Origin: Streptomyces griseoaurantiacus
GTDB taxonomy: Bacteria > Actinomycetota > Actinomycetes > Streptomycetales > Streptomycetaceae
Direction of reading: 5' to 3'
DNA length: 64,000 bases
Assembly (NCBI GenBank): GCA_014656015.1
Contig: BNBP01000008.1
Coordinates: forward strand, 74,791 to 138,790
Made by a program: the position numbers and the translations under genes
The notes under the pieces: model-generated
The model's database searches: none
What the model was told of the DNA's origin: nothing
The model's input: only the letters and a program-made list of their open reading frames with translations
Part shown: positions 9,176 to 19,054 of the stretch, one piece after another
Layout: every line of letters starts with the position of its first letter
How positions within the stretch are numbered: the stretch's first letter is position 1

Positions 9176-10537
9176 TCACATGCCGGCGATCAGCTTCTCC
9201 ACCCGGTCGTCCACCGAACGGAAGGGGTCCTTGCACAACACGGTGCGCTGTGCCTGGTCGTTGAGCTTGAGGTGCACCCAGTCGACGGTGAAGTCGCGGC
9301 GCTGTTCCTGTGCCCGCCGGATGAAGTCGCCGCGCAGCCGCGCCCGAGTGGTCTGCGGAGGTACCGACTTGCCCTCGAAGATCTTCAAGTCGTTGCAGAT
9401 CCGGGTGGCCTGGCCCTTCTTCTCCAGCAGGTAGTACAGACCGCGACGCCGGTGGATGTCGTGGTACGCGAGGTCTATCTGGGCGACCCGCGGGTGCGAC
9501 ATCGTCATGTTGTGCTTGGCCCGGTACCGCTCGATGAGCTTGTACTTCATGACCCAGTCGATCTCGGTGCCGATCCGGTCCAGGTCCTCGGCCTCGATGG
9601 CGTCCAGGGTGCGGCCCCACAGCTCCAGCACCTGCTCGACGGTGCCGGTGCGGATGCCGCGGCGCTCGCAGAAGTCGAGTGCCTTCTCGTAGTACTCGCG
9701 CTGCACCTCCAGGGCGGAGGCCTCGCGGCCGCTGGCCAGGCGCACCTTGCGCCGGCCTGTGATGTCGTGGCTGACCTCGCGGATCGCCCGGATGGGGTTC
9801 TCCAGGGTCAGGTCGCGCATCACCGTACCGGCCTCGATCATGCGCAGGACGAGGTCGGTGGCGCCGACCTTGAGCAGCATCGTCGTCTCGGACATGTTCG
9901 AGTCGCCCACGATGACGTGCAGCCGGCGGTAGCGCTCGGCGTCCGCGTGCGGTTCGTCGCGCGTGTTGATGATGGGCCGGGAGCGTGTCGTCGCCGAGGA
10001 GACGCCCTCCCAGATGTGCTCGGCACGCTGGCTGACGCAGTACACCGCACCCCGCGGGGTCTGCAGCACCTTGCCGGCGCCGCACAGCAGCTGCCGCGTG
10101 ACGAGGAACGGAATGAGGATGTCCGCGAGCCGCGAGAACTCCCCGTGCCGGGCCACCAGGTAGTTCTCGTGGCAGCCGTAGGAGTTTCCGGCGGAATCGG
10201 TGTTGTTCTTGAAGAGGTAGACGTCGCCCGCGATTCCCTCCTCGTGCAGGCGGCGTTCGGCGTCGACCAGCAGTCCTTCGAGAATGCGCTCGCCGGCCTT
10301 GTCGTGAGTGACCAGTTCGGTCACGTTGTCACATTCGGGTGTCGCGTATTCCGGGTGGGAGCCGACGTCCAGATACAGACGGGCTCCGTTCCGCAGAAAC
10401 ACATTGCTGCTGCGGCCCCATGACACGACACGGCGGAAGAGGTACCGCGCCACCTCGTCAGGCGACAGACGGCGCTGTCCCCTGAACGTGCACGTGACGC
10501 CGTACTCGTTCTCCAGCCCGAAAATGCGGCGGTCCAT
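9176..10537 (-). CDS. pafA: Pup--protein ligase PafA
   Basis: PafA is the sole ligase of pupylation. It uses ATP to phosphorylate the C-terminal Glu of Pup and joins it to a target lysine. The 453-residue protein starts [13 protein letters not shown] and contains [17 protein letters not shown], which carries the catalytic Asp of the PafA/Dop family. It also has [18 protein letters not shown] and [24 protein letters not shown]. It is paralogous to dop in this window. The gene starts 9 bases after the stop of the MFS gene and no Shine-Dalgarno sequence is visible. A -10-like box sits 6 bases before the ATG, so a leaderless transcript or translational coupling is likely. FKBP genes follow on the same strand. 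Confidence 0.97.
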   Translation of the reverse strand: MDRRIFGLENEYGVTCTFRGQRRLSPDEVARYLFRRVVSWGRSSNVFLRNGARLYLDVGSHPEYATPECDNVTELVTHDKAGERILEGLLVDAERRLHEEGIAGDVYLFKNNTDSAGNSYGCHENYLVARHGEFSRLADILIPFLVTRQLLCGAGKVLQTPRGAVYCVSQRAEHIWEGVSSATTRSRPIINTRDEPHADAERYRRLHVIVGDSNMSETTMLLKVGATDLVLRMIEAGTVMRDLTLENPIRAIREVSHDITGRRKVRLASGREASALEVQREYYEKALDFCERRGIRTGTVEQVLELWGRTLDAIEAEDLDRIGTEIDWVMKYKLIERYRAKHNMTMSHPRVAQIDLAYHDIHRRRGLYYLLEKKGQATRICNDLKIFEGKSVPPQTTRARLRGDFIRRAQEQRRDFTVDWVHLKLNDQAQRTVLCKDPFRSVDDRVEKLIAGM

Positions 10538-10543
10538 GACTGA

Positions 10544-10572
10544 ACATTACGCCCGATCACCCGAACTGAAAC
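10544..10572 (-). promoter_or_regulatory. Candidate leaderless promoter of pafA
   Basis: On the minus strand TAATGT (10549-10544) lies 6 bases before the pafA ATG. GTTTCA (10572-10567) lies 17 bases further upstream as a weak -35 box. If used, transcription would begin at or next to the A of the start codon. The box overlaps the end of the MFS coding region. The -35 match is poor, so this remains a candidate. Confidence 0.4.
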
Positions 10573-11806
10573 GGGGTTGGGCAGCACGGTTCGGATCATT
10601 TTCCGGTGAAGCCCCGACGGCCGTGCCCCGCGCGGGAGCTGCGAGGACCCGCGCGGTGGCGAGCAGCACCAGCAGCGAGACGCCTCCCGCCGCCGCCGGC
10701 ACCGCGAAACCGGCCACCGCGCCGCCCGCCTGGACCACGGGCCCGGTGAGGCCGGTCCCGAGGGAGGAGCCCACGGTGAACGTCGTCACGAGCCAGGAGA
10801 ACGCCTCGGTGACCGTGCCCGCCGGGGCGTGCCGATCGACGAGGACGAAGGCACAGGCGACGCACGGGGCCAGGAACACGCCGGAGACCGCCGCCAGCGC
10901 CACCATCCCCGGCACGCCGGGCGTCAGCGTCAGCGGCAGGTAACAGACCGCCAGCAGGGCCACCAGGAGGCGCAGCCGCCGTTCCGGTGTCCCGCTCCAC
11001 TGCCGCGCCCCGTACACCGTGCCGCCGATGAGGGCGCCGAGGCCGAGGGCGGCCATGAGCCACCCGTAGACGGCGTCGCCGCCGTGGCCGTCGGCGTAGG
11101 ACACCGCGGCGACGGTGATGGAGCCGAGGGCGAGGCCGACGAAGAGGAAGGCGCCGAGCAGGGCCAGCAGGCCGGGCGAGCGCAGGGCGCCGAGCCAGTG
11201 CGCCTCCCGGGGTGCCGAGCGCCAGGCGCGCGAGGGCGGCGAGGCGACGACCCACAGGGCGCCCAGCACGCCCAGGACGTTGAGCACGAGCAGCGCGGCC
11301 CGCCCCGACCACAGGGACACGCAGAGGGTCACCAGGAGCGGTCCGGCGGTGAACATGACCTCCTGTGCGACGGCGTCCATCGCGTACGCCGTGGGCACCT
11401 GCTCCTCGCGGCGCAGCACGCTGGGCCACAGGGCGCGCAGTCCGCCCTCCAGGGGCGGGCTGAACAGTCCCCCGGCCGCGGCGGCGGCGAAGGCGAGCGG
11501 CAGCGGGTCGGTGCCGGAGACGGCCAGGACGGTCATGGCGAGGGCGGAGGCGAGCGCGGCGGGCAGTTGCACGCGCGGCTGCCCGTAGAGGTCCACGAGG
11601 CGGCCGAGCGAGGGCTGTCCCACGGCGTTGGCGATGCCGTTCACGGCGGCCAGGGCCCCGGCGAGGCCGTAGCTGCCGCCCTGACCGCGGACGAACAGCA
11701 CCAGCGCGATCGCGGCGGTCGCGTTGGGCAGCCGTCCGGTCAGGGTGCCCGCCAGCAGGCGCGCGGCGTGCTTCGTACGGAGGATCTCCAGGTACCCCGC
11801 GGCCAT
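10547..11806 (-). CDS. MFS transporter, probable drug or small-molecule exporter
   Basis: The 419-residue protein is hydrophobic throughout with about 12 predicted transmembrane segments and the general layout of a major facilitator superfamily exporter. Examples are the LLAGTLTGRLPNA start of helix 1, the GRLVDLYGQPRV loop 2-3 motif and the FTAGPLLVTL segment. The ATG has a good ribosome-binding site (AGAGAGGTG). It is divergent from a LacI-family regulator, and an inverted repeat lies between them, so that regulator probably controls it. Its stop is 9 bases upstream of pafA. The substrate cannot be read from the sequence. Confidence 0.85.
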   Translation of the reverse strand: MAAGYLEILRTKHAARLLAGTLTGRLPNATAAIALVLFVRGQGGSYGLAGALAAVNGIANAVGQPSLGRLVDLYGQPRVQLPAALASALAMTVLAVSGTDPLPLAFAAAAAGGLFSPPLEGGLRALWPSVLRREEQVPTAYAMDAVAQEVMFTAGPLLVTLCVSLWSGRAALLVLNVLGVLGALWVVASPPSRAWRSAPREAHWLGALRSPGLLALLGAFLFVGLALGSITVAAVSYADGHGGDAVYGWLMAALGLGALIGGTVYGARQWSGTPERRLRLLVALLAVCYLPLTLTPGVPGMVALAAVSGVFLAPCVACAFVLVDRHAPAGTVTEAFSWLVTTFTVGSSLGTGLTGPVVQAGGAVAGFAVPAAAGGVSLLVLLATARVLAAPARGTAVGASPENDPNRAAQPRFSSGDRA

Positions 11807-11836
11807 GCCGCACCTCTCTCGGCGCTCGTAGAGTGT

Positions 11837-11863
11837 TACGTATAACGTGACCCCGTATACGTA
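11837..11863. promoter_or_regulatory. Inverted repeat, candidate LacI-type operator
   Basis: TACGTATA (11837-11844) and its exact reverse complement TATACGTA (11856-11863) are separated by 11 bases in the 101-base divergent gap between the regulator and the MFS gene. Its AT-richness stands out in this sequence. The position fits an operator covering one or both promoters. Confidence 0.55.
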
Positions 11864-11907
11864 CCATGTGCGCTGTTCACTGGTCCAGACGAAGGAGCGG
11901 CCCCGCG

Positions 11908-12948
11908 GTGGCACGCAACAGCACGCGCCCGACCAGCCGGGACGTCGCCCGGGCGGCGGGGGTGTCTCAGGCGGCGGTCTCCCTGGTCTTCGGCGACAAG
12001 TGGCGCGGACGGGTCTCCGAGACCACCGCCGAGCGGGTCCGGGCCGCCGCCCGCCGGCTCGGCTACCGGCCCAACCTCGCCGCCCGCAACCTCCGCCTCG
12101 GCCGCACCCGCACCGTGCTGCTGGTGGTGCCCGCGCTGACCACCGAGTTCTTCGGCGGCGTCTACACCGGCGCCGCCCGGGTCGCCGCCGAGCACGGCTT
12201 CGGCCTGGTCCTCTACCCCTCCCCCGAGGGCGTGGGACCCGCCCGTGACCCGTTCCCCTCCGCCCGGGCCGCCCTGGACGGCGTCATCGCCTCCTCGATG
12301 GCCGCCGAGGCCCTCACCGCGCTGCGCGGGGACGAACTGCCGCTGGTCATGCTGGACAGCGACCCGCAGGGCAGTCCGGGGGCCACCACCGTCAACCTGG
12401 ACATCGCGGCCGGCATGCGCGCGGTCGCCGGTCACCTGCTCGGTCTCGGACACCGCCGCTTTCTGCACCTGGCGGCCGACGTGCCGTCCTGGACCTTCGA
12501 GGTACGCGCGCGGGAGCTGGCCGCGCACCTGGGCGGGATACCGGGCGCCGAGCTGCGCACCGCGCGCGCCCCCCTCTCGATCGAGGGCGCCGTGGCCGCC
12601 GCGCGGACCGCCCTGACCGCACCCGGCCCCCGGCCGACCGCGCTGGTGTGCGACGACGACCTGCTCGCGGCGGGCGCCTGCAAGGCCGCCCGCAGGCTCG
12701 GCCTGCGCGTTCCCGAGGACCTCTCGGTCACCGGGGTGGACGACCTGGGGCTCGCCTCGGCTCTCGAACCCGAGCTGACGACCGTCCGCCTGGACGCCGA
12801 GCTCTTCGGCGAGCGCGGCATGCAGGCCCTGCTCGCCGTACTGGAGGGCCGTCCGCCCGCGGTGGGCGACATCCCGGTGGAGCTGGTCGTACGCGGCTCC
12901 ACGGCGCCGCCGGGAGCGGCCGGGAACGAGGGGGGACACACCCCTTGA
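11908..12948 (+). CDS. LacI-family transcriptional regulator
   Basis: The 346-residue protein has the LacI N-terminal HTH (PTSRDVARAAGVSQAAVSLVFGDK) and hinge helix (PNLAARNLRLGRT). A periplasmic-binding-protein-like effector domain follows (VLLVVPALTTEFFGGVYTGA; PTALVCDDDLLAAGACKAARRLG; VPEDLSVTGVDDLGLASALEPELTTVR). The GTG start is chosen because GAAGGAG lies 10 bases upstream. An ATG 14 codons earlier has no such site. It probably represses the divergent MFS gene and itself. The pair sits between prcA and pafA, interrupting the proteasome cluster. The ligand is not predictable from sequence. Confidence 0.9.
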   Translation: MARNSTRPTSRDVARAAGVSQAAVSLVFGDKWRGRVSETTAERVRAAARRLGYRPNLAARNLRLGRTRTVLLVVPALTTEFFGGVYTGAARVAAEHGFGLVLYPSPEGVGPARDPFPSARAALDGVIASSMAAEALTALRGDELPLVMLDSDPQGSPGATTVNLDIAAGMRAVAGHLLGLGHRRFLHLAADVPSWTFEVRARELAAHLGGIPGAELRTARAPLSIEGAVAAARTALTAPGPRPTALVCDDDLLAAGACKAARRLGLRVPEDLSVTGVDDLGLASALEPELTTVRLDAELFGERGMQALLAVLEGRPPAVGDIPVELVVRGSTAPPGAAGNEGGHTP

Positions 12949-13066
12949 AAGGCGCTGACAGACGCGGAGAGGCGCCGAGAGGCCCTGAGACGCCCTCGGG
13001 CACCCCGGAACGCCCGGCGCCCCGGCCGCGCACACGCGGTCCGGGGCACCTGGCGCCGGTGGGCGG

Positions 13067-13852
13067 TCAGTCCGCCTCGGGGTCCGTCTTCTCGACGCCG
13101 CTCGGGCCGGCACCGTCCGTGCCGTCCGTCTCGGAGGCCTCCCCCGCGTCGGAGTCGCCCGCCAGCAGCCGCGAGAGCCTGTTGCCGACGATCCGCTTGA
13201 ACTTGCGCTTCTGCCACCGCGTACGGTCCAGGACGGCCACTTCCAGGCGCTCCGCGGGGATCTCCCGCTCGCTGCCGTTGGTGTCCCGCGACAGCGCCTG
13301 CACGGCCAGCTTCAGCGCCTCGGCGAGCGTCATGCCGTCGCGGTGCCGCTGGTCCAGGAAGGAGCTGATCTGCTCCGCGTTGCCGCCGACCGCGACCGAG
13401 CCGTGCTCGTCCACGATGGAACCGTCGTGCGGCAGCCGGTAGATCTGGTCGCCCTCGGGGGTCTCCCCCACCTCGGCGACGACCAGCTCCACCTCGTAGG
13501 GCTTCTCGGCCGCGCTGGAGAAGATCGTGCCCAGCGTCTGTGCGTACACGTTCGCCAGGCCCCGGGCCGTGACATCGGTCCGGTCGTAGGTGTAGCCCCG
13601 CAGGTCGGCGTAGCGCACACCGCCGATCCTGAGGTTCTCGTACTCGTTGTACTTGCCGGCGGCGGCGAAGCCGATCCGGTCGTAGATCTCGCTGAACTTG
13701 TGCAGCGCGCGGGACGGGTTCTCACCGACGAAGACGATGCCGTCGGCGTACTGCAGCACCACCAGGCTGCGGCCGCGGGCGATGCCCTTGCGGGCGTACT
13801 CCGCCCGGTCCGCCATCGCCTGCTGAGGGGAAACATAGAACGGCGTCGACAC
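13067..13852 (-). CDS. prcA: 20S proteasome alpha subunit PrcA
   Basis: PrcA forms the outer seven-membered rings of the bacterial 20S proteasome, gates entry and docks the Arc/Mpa ATPase. The 261-residue protein starts [23 protein letters not shown], the alpha-type N-terminal gate and H0 helix. It carries the core segments [17 protein letters not shown] and [26 protein letters not shown]. It lacks the N-terminal catalytic Thr, as expected for an alpha subunit. The last 30 residues are acidic and flexible. The GTG start is preceded by AAAGGGA. It lies 59 bases after prcB and should be cotranscribed with it. Confidence 0.96.
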   Translation of the reverse strand: MSTPFYVSPQQAMADRAEYARKGIARGRSLVVLQYADGIVFVGENPSRALHKFSEIYDRIGFAAAGKYNEYENLRIGGVRYADLRGYTYDRTDVTARGLANVYAQTLGTIFSSAAEKPYEVELVVAEVGETPEGDQIYRLPHDGSIVDEHGSVAVGGNAEQISSFLDQRHRDGMTLAEALKLAVQALSRDTNGSEREIPAERLEVAVLDRTRWQKRKFKRIVGNRLSRLLAGDSDAGEASETDGTDGAGPSGVEKTDPEAD

Positions 13853-13911
13853 CGGTTATCCGTCCCTTTCTGTGGAAGTCACTCGAACACCTCGAACAAG
13901 ACCGGGCGCCG

Positions 13912-14757
13912 TCAGAGCAGCGCGGCCCGGGGGCCGTCGGGCTGTTCCAGACGCCGCTGGAGGATCGAGCGGGCGATCTCGGAGGACTCCTCCTCCGTCA
14001 GCCGACGGAAGCCGTCCTCGGTGATCACGGTGACGATCGGATAGATCCGGCGTGCGACATCGGGACCGCCGGTCGCCGAGTCGTCGTCCGCCGCGTCGTA
14101 CAGGGCCTGGACCACGAGTGTCGTGGCCTGCTCCTCGGTCAGGTCCTCGCGGAAGAGCTTCTTCATGGCGCCCCGGGCGAAGACCGAGCCGGAGCCCGTG
14201 GCCGCGTAATTGGTCTCCTCGGAACGGCCGCCGGTGACGTCGTAGGAGAAGATCCGGCCCCGGTCGCGGTCCACGTCGTACCCCGCGAAGAGCGGGACCA
14301 CGGCCAGACCCTGCATGGCCATGCCGAGGTTGGAGCGGATCATCGTGGACAGGCGGTTGGCCTTGCCCTCCAGGGAGAGCTGGGCGCCCTCCACCTTCTC
14401 GAAATGCTCCAGCTCGAGCTGGAACAGCTTCACCATCTCCACGGCCAGGCCCGCCGTGCCGGCGATGCCCACCGCGGAGTACTCGTCCGCGGGGAACACC
14501 TTCTCGATGTCCCGCTGGGCGATCACATTGCCCATGGTCGCCCGCCGGTCACCGGCGAGCACCACGCCGCCGGGGAAGGTGACGGCCACGATCGTCGTGC
14601 CGTGCGGGGCCTCGATGACTCCCTGGGTGGGAGGCAGCTGCCGCCTGCCGGGCAGGATCTCCGGCTGGTGCTCGGAGAGGAAGTCCATGAAGGACGAGGA
14701 CCCGGGCGTCAGGAAGGCAGCCGGCAGACGCCCGGTGCTACGAGTGTTGGCTTCCAC
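13912..14757 (-). CDS. prcB: 20S proteasome beta subunit PrcB
   Basis: PrcB is the catalytic subunit of the proteasome inner rings. The 281-residue precursor has a 53-residue propeptide ending in His-Gly. Autocleavage before Thr54 ([13 protein letters not shown]) exposes the nucleophile. The core also shows [25 protein letters not shown], which contains the Lys33-type residue, and [21 protein letters not shown] start is chosen because GGAAGGAAACGC precedes it. An ATG start 19 codons upstream lacks a good site. It follows pup by 160 bases, with a hairpin in the gap that may tune readthrough, and leads into prcA. Confidence 0.96.
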   Translation of the reverse strand: MEANTRSTGRLPAAFLTPGSSSFMDFLSEHQPEILPGRRQLPPTQGVIEAPHGTTIVAVTFPGGVVLAGDRRATMGNVIAQRDIEKVFPADEYSAVGIAGTAGLAVEMVKLFQLELEHFEKVEGAQLSLEGKANRLSTMIRSNLGMAMQGLAVVPLFAGYDVDRDRGRIFSYDVTGGRSEETNYAATGSGSVFARGAMKKLFREDLTEEQATTLVVQALYDAADDDSATGGPDVARRIYPIVTVITEDGFRRLTEEESSEIARSILQRRLEQPDGPRAALL

Positions 14758-14867
14758 GCGTTTCCTTCCACGTGAGACTGCGGCCCCGCCTGGATCAGCC
14801 GAGCCGATCATCAAATCCGTGCACGGACCCTACCCGCACCGGGGCCGGTCATCCGCCCCGGTGTCCG

Positions 14868-14904
14868 CCCGGTGCCGGCGTACCCGCCGGGGGCCGGCAC
14901 CGGG
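14868..14904 (-). terminator. Hairpin between pup and prcB
   Basis: A 12-bp perfect stem (14868-14879 and 14893-14904) with a 13-nt loop lies 13 bases past the pup stop. It could be a partial terminator that gives more pup than prcBA transcript, or a stabilising 3' end for pup mRNA. Confidence 0.55.
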
Positions 14905-14917
14905 TGGTGCGCCGGTG

Positions 14918-15136
14918 TTACTCGCCGCCCTTTTGCACGAAGGACCGCACGAAGTCCTCGGCGTTGGACTCGAGGACGTCGTCGATCTCGTCCAGGACGT
15001 CGTCCACGTCGTCGCTCAGCTTCTCCTGGCGCTCCTTGAGGTCCTCCGAGCCCTGCGCGTCCTGCGCCTGCTCCTCGACCTCCTCCGTGGAGCGCGTCGC
15101 CTTCTGCTGGCCGCCGCCGGTGTCCTTGGTCGCCAT
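14918..15136 (-). CDS. pup: Prokaryotic ubiquitin-like protein Pup
   Basis: Pup is the intrinsically disordered tag that PafA attaches to lysines of proteins destined for the proteasome. The 72-residue protein is rich in Gln, Asp and Glu. It has the central coiled-coil-forming region that binds Arc/Mpa (LKERQEKLSDDVDDVLDEID) and ends FVQKGGE. The encoded last residue is Glu, so the tag is ready for ligation without deamidation of a terminal Gln. The ATG start is preceded by GTGAGGGTA. A start three codons upstream is less likely. Gene order dop, pup, prcB, prcA is the standard actinobacterial one. Confidence 0.97.
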   Translation of the reverse strand: MATKDTGGGQQKATRSTEEVEEQAQDAQGSEDLKERQEKLSDDVDDVLDEIDDVLESNAEDFVRSFVQKGGE

Positions 15137-15299
15137 TACCCTCACCCCGCTCAGTTCGGTTCGCCCGACATGGTCGGCATTCCTGCCGATCGGTGATGAT
15201 CAGACCCTACTCGCCGGGTCCGACATCGGCCCCGCGATCGGATCATTCCCCCGCACCGCGGTTTCCACCCCGCCCGAAGTGATCGGCCGGGCGGGCCGC

Positions 15300-16811
15300 T
15301 CATCCGCCCGACAACACCTTGACCAGGTCCTCGGCGGTGCGGCAGCGGTCGAGCAGCTCCTTGACGTGATTACGCGTTCCGCGAAGCGGTTCCAGCGTGG
15401 GTACCCGCTGCAGGGAGTCCCGACCCGGCAGATCGAAGATCACCGAGTCCCAGGAGGCGGCGGCCACGTCGTCGGCGTACTGCTCCAGGCACCGGCCGCG
15501 GAAGTAGGCCCGCGTGTCCTCCGGAGGCTGCGTCCGGGCCCGCTCCACCTCGCCCTCGTCCAGCAAGCGCTTGATCCGCCCGCGGGCCGCCAGACGGTTG
15601 TACAGCCCCTTCTCGGCGCGCACGTCGGCGTACTGCAGGTCCACGAGGTGCAGCCGGGCGGCGTCCCAGTCCAGGCCGTCGCGGCGCCGGTAGCCCTCCA
15701 TGAGCTCCCGCTTGGCGACCCAGTCGAGCTCGCCGGCCAGGCTCATGGGGTCGTTCTCCAGCCGGTTCAGGGTGTCCTCCCAGCGCGTGAGGACGTCCTT
15801 GGTCTGCTCGTCCGCGTCGGCCCCGTAGCGCTCCTCCACGTACTTGCGGGCCAGCTCGTAGTACTCCATCTGGAGCTGTACCGCGGTGAGCGTGCGGCCG
15901 CTGCGGAGGGTGACGAGGTGCTGCAGCGTCGGGTCGTGGGAGACCTGGTGCAGAGTGCGTACCGGCTGGTCGACGGCCAGGTCGACGGCGATGAAGCCGT
16001 CCTCGATCATGGAGAGCACCAGGGCCGTGGTGCCGAGCTTCAGGTACGTCGAGATCTCCGACAGGTTCGCGTCCCCGATGATCACGTGCAGCCGGCGGTA
16101 CTTCTCGGCGTCGGCGTGCGGCTCGTCGCGGGTGTTGATGAGGGGGCGCTTGAGCGTCGTCTCCAGACCCACCTCCACCTCGAAGTAGTCCGCGCGCTGG
16201 CTGAGCTGGAAGCCGTGCTCGTGACCGTCCTGTCCGATGCCCACGCGGCCGGCACCGGTGACCACCTGGCGGGAGACGAAGAAGGGCGTCAGGTGGCGCA
16301 CGATGTCCGAGAAGGGGGTCTCCCGCTTCATCAGGTAGTTCTCGTGCGTGCCGTAGGAGGCGCCCTTGTTGTCGGTGTTGTTCTTGTAGAGGTGGATCGG
16401 CTGGGCGCCGGGGAGCTGGGCTGCCCGTTCGGCGGCCTCGGCCATGATCCGTTCACCGGCCTTGTCCCACAGCACGGCGTCGCGCGGATTGGTCACCTCG
16501 GGGGCGCTGTACTCGGGGTGGGCGTGGTCGACGTAGAGGCGCGCGCCGTTGGTGAGGATCACATTGGCCAGGCCGATGTCCTCGTCGGTGAGCTGGGTGG
16601 AGTCGGCGGCCTCGCGGGCGAGGTCGAAGCCCCGCGCGTCCCGCAGCGGATTCTCCTCCTCGAAGTCCCAGCGGGCCCGGCGGGCCCGGTGCATCGCGGC
16701 CGCGTAGGCGTTGACGATCTGGGACGAGGTGAGCATGGCATTGGCGTTGGGGTGACCGGGGACGGAGATCCCGTACTCCGTCTCGATGCCCATTACTCGC
16801 CGTACGGTCAT
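15300..16811 (-). CDS. dop: Depupylase/deamidase Dop
   Basis: Dop is the PafA paralogue that removes Pup from targets and, where Pup ends in Gln, deamidates it. The 503-residue protein shows [30 protein letters not shown] (with the catalytic Asp), [19 protein letters not shown] and [24 protein letters not shown]. It also has the segment inserted relative to PafA around residues 38-80, the Dop loop region. The ATG is preceded by AGGAGGG. Since Pup here ends in Glu, its main role should be depupylation. Terminators flank arc upstream, so dop probably has its own promoter in the gap 16812-17000. Confidence 0.96.
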   Translation of the reverse strand: MTVRRVMGIETEYGISVPGHPNANAMLTSSQIVNAYAAAMHRARRARWDFEEENPLRDARGFDLAREAADSTQLTDEDIGLANVILTNGARLYVDHAHPEYSAPEVTNPRDAVLWDKAGERIMAEAAERAAQLPGAQPIHLYKNNTDNKGASYGTHENYLMKRETPFSDIVRHLTPFFVSRQVVTGAGRVGIGQDGHEHGFQLSQRADYFEVEVGLETTLKRPLINTRDEPHADAEKYRRLHVIIGDANLSEISTYLKLGTTALVLSMIEDGFIAVDLAVDQPVRTLHQVSHDPTLQHLVTLRSGRTLTAVQLQMEYYELARKYVEERYGADADEQTKDVLTRWEDTLNRLENDPMSLAGELDWVAKRELMEGYRRRDGLDWDAARLHLVDLQYADVRAEKGLYNRLAARGRIKRLLDEGEVERARTQPPEDTRAYFRGRCLEQYADDVAAASWDSVIFDLPGRDSLQRVPTLEPLRGTRNHVKELLDRCRTAEDLVKVLSGG

Positions 16812-17000
16812 GCGGCCCTCCTAGCCCGGCGGCGCCCTCGGTCGGGGGCGGCGCTCAAGTACCGCTGGTGCTCCGGTGCGCGTGCGGTGCCCGTCCCCGC
16901 ACGGCGCGACGCGGCGGTACGAAAGAGCCTAGAACGCCTCTGCGCTGGGGGGGAGATCATTTGCGTCATTGGTGGTCCGACCGTGGCCGGTAAAGCAATC

Positions 17001-17033
17001 GGCTGCGGGTACCCGCCGTGGGCACCCGCAGCC
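17001..17033. terminator. Terminator after arc/mpa
   Basis: Ten-bp arms (17001-17010 and 17024-17033) sit just past the arc stop. On the minus strand TTGCTTT follows, and on the plus strand TCTTTTT follows, so it can act in both directions. It separates arc from dop. Confidence 0.75.
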
Positions 17034-17043
17034 TCTTTTTGTG

Positions 17044-18810
17044 CTACAGGTACTGCCCGGTGTTGGCCACGGTGTCGATGGAGCGGCCGGTGTCGGAACC
17101 CTGCTTCCCGGTGATGAGCGTACGGATGTACACGATCCGCTCGCCCTTCTTTCCGGAGATGCGGGCCCAGTCGTCCGGATTCGTGGTGTTGGGCAGGTCC
17201 TCGTTCTCCTTGAACTCGTCCACGCATGCCTGGAGGAGATGGGAGACGCGGAGACCCTTCTGGTTCTTCTCCAGGAAGTCCTTGATCGCCATTTTCTTGG
17301 CGCGCCCGACGATGTTCTCGATCATGGCGCCGGAGTTGAAGTCCTTGAAGTAGAGGACTTCCTTGTCTCCATTGGCGTAAGTGACTTCCAGGAAGCGGTT
17401 CTCCTCGGATTCGGCGTACATGTGCTCGACCGCGGTCTGGATCATTCCTTGGACCGTGGACGACTTGTCGCCGCTGTGCTCGGCGACGTCGTCGCCGTGC
17501 AGCGGGAGGCGCTCGGTGAGGTACTTGCCGAAGATGTCCTTGGCCGCCTCGGCGTCAGGACGCTCGATCTTGATCTTCACGTCGAGCCGGCCGGGCCGCA
17601 GGATCGCGGGGTCGATCATGTCCTCACGGTTGGAGGCGCCGATCACGACCACGTTCTGCAGGCCCTCCACGCCGTCGATCTCGGCGAGGAGCTGCGGGAC
17701 GATGGTGTTCTCCACGTCCGAGCTGACACCGGAGCCGCGGGTGCGGAAGAGGGACTCCATCTCGTCGAAGAAGACGATGACGGGCGTGCCCTCGCTGGCC
17801 TTCTCACGGGCCCGCTGAAAGACCAGTCGGATCTGCCGCTCGGTCTCACCGACGTACTTGTTGAGGAGCTCGGGGCCCTTGATGTTGAGGAAGAAGCTCT
17901 TGCCCGCGGCCTGGCCGGTGACCTCGGCGACCTTCTTGGCCAGCGAGTTGGCCACCGCCTTGGCGATGAGCGTCTTGCCGCATCCGGGCGGCCCGTAGAG
18001 CAGCACACCCTTGGGCGGCCGCAGTTCGTGCTCCCTGAACAGGTCGGGATAGAGATAGGGCAGTTCGACCGCGTCCCGGATGGCCTCGATCTGGCCGCCG
18101 AGACCGCCGATCTGCTCGTAGCCGATGTCGGGGACCTCTTCGAGGACGAGCTCCTCGACCTCGCTCTTGGGAACGACCTCGTAGACGTATCCGGAACGGG
18201 GCTCCATCAGCAGGGCGTCGCCGGGACGGATGGTGATGTCCAGCAGCGGCTCGGCGAGCCTCACCACCCGCTCCTCGTCGGTGTGCCCGATCACCAGGGC
18301 CCGCTCGCCGTCCTCGAGGATCTCCTTGAGGGTGACGATGTCCCCGACGCTCTCGAACTCCATGGCGTCGACCACGTTGAGAGCTTCGTTGAGCATCACT
18401 TCCTGACCGCGCCTGAGTCCGTCGAGCTCCACCGAGGGGCTGACGTTGACGCGGAGCTTGCGGCCGCCGGTGAAGATGTCGGCGGTGCCGTCCTCATTGG
18501 CCTGCAGGAAGACGCCGAAGCCGGCCGGCGGCTGGGCGAGCCGGTCGACCTCCTCCTTGAGGGCGACGATCTGGTCGCGGGCCTCGCGGAGCGTATTGGC
18601 GAGTCGTTCGTTCTGGGCGGACACGCCGGCCAGGTTGGTCTGCAGCTCGACAATCCGCTCCTCGAGAATCCTCGTGTGTCGCGGAGAATCGGCGAGCTTG
18701 CGTCGCAGGACGGCGATCTCCTGCTCAAGATAGGCGATCTGCCCGGCCGGGTCGTCGGACCCGCGTCCCGGGCGGATGCCGCGGTTCATGTCGTCGTCGT
18801 GGGCTGCCAC
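17044..18810 (-). CDS. arc: Proteasomal AAA+ ATPase ARC (Mpa)
   Basis: ARC/Mpa is the hexameric unfoldase that recognises pupylated proteins and feeds them to the 20S core. The 588-residue protein has an N-terminal coiled coil (about residues 22-80) that binds Pup and two OB-type domains. The AAA+ module follows, with Walker A GPPGCGKT, Walker [11 protein letters not shown] and arginine finger region AILRPGRLD. It ends GQYL, the C-terminal motif with penultimate Tyr that docks into the PrcA ring. The GTG start is supported by a strong GGAGGAGGTGAGG upstream. It is transcribed alone between a divergent ferredoxin gene and a terminator. Confidence 0.97.
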   Translation of the reverse strand: MAAHDDDMNRGIRPGRGSDDPAGQIAYLEQEIAVLRRKLADSPRHTRILEERIVELQTNLAGVSAQNERLANTLREARDQIVALKEEVDRLAQPPAGFGVFLQANEDGTADIFTGGRKLRVNVSPSVELDGLRRGQEVMLNEALNVVDAMEFESVGDIVTLKEILEDGERALVIGHTDEERVVRLAEPLLDITIRPGDALLMEPRSGYVYEVVPKSEVEELVLEEVPDIGYEQIGGLGGQIEAIRDAVELPYLYPDLFREHELRPPKGVLLYGPPGCGKTLIAKAVANSLAKKVAEVTGQAAGKSFFLNIKGPELLNKYVGETERQIRLVFQRAREKASEGTPVIVFFDEMESLFRTRGSGVSSDVENTIVPQLLAEIDGVEGLQNVVVIGASNREDMIDPAILRPGRLDVKIKIERPDAEAAKDIFGKYLTERLPLHGDDVAEHSGDKSSTVQGMIQTAVEHMYAESEENRFLEVTYANGDKEVLYFKDFNSGAMIENIVGRAKKMAIKDFLEKNQKGLRVSHLLQACVDEFKENEDLPNTTNPDDWARISGKKGERIVYIRTLITGKQGSDTGRSIDTVANTGQYL

Positions 18811-19054
18811 GGTCCTCACCTCCTCCAAGGGGAGCTGGACGCTTCCAGACCCTACCTGGGTGGGTGTCGATTGAAACCCCTAGATCACAAAGACGGTCGG
18901 GGTGTGTCCGATCTTCACCCTTGCGCTCTCCCTCACGCCAGGGGAATACCCACCGAACGCGCAGGGGAAGCCGCCCCGGGTAGGGTCGACGTGTTCAACA
19001 CCCGCCGGAGCTGGCCGGATTCCCGCCCGGCCCGGCACAGAAAGGGCAGGGAAG

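Noticed and set aside
11879..11892. DasR-like site near the LacI gene start
   Set aside because: ACTGGTCCAGACGA agrees only partly with the DasR consensus, and one half is broken. It overlaps the leader of a LacI gene with its own better palindrome nearby.
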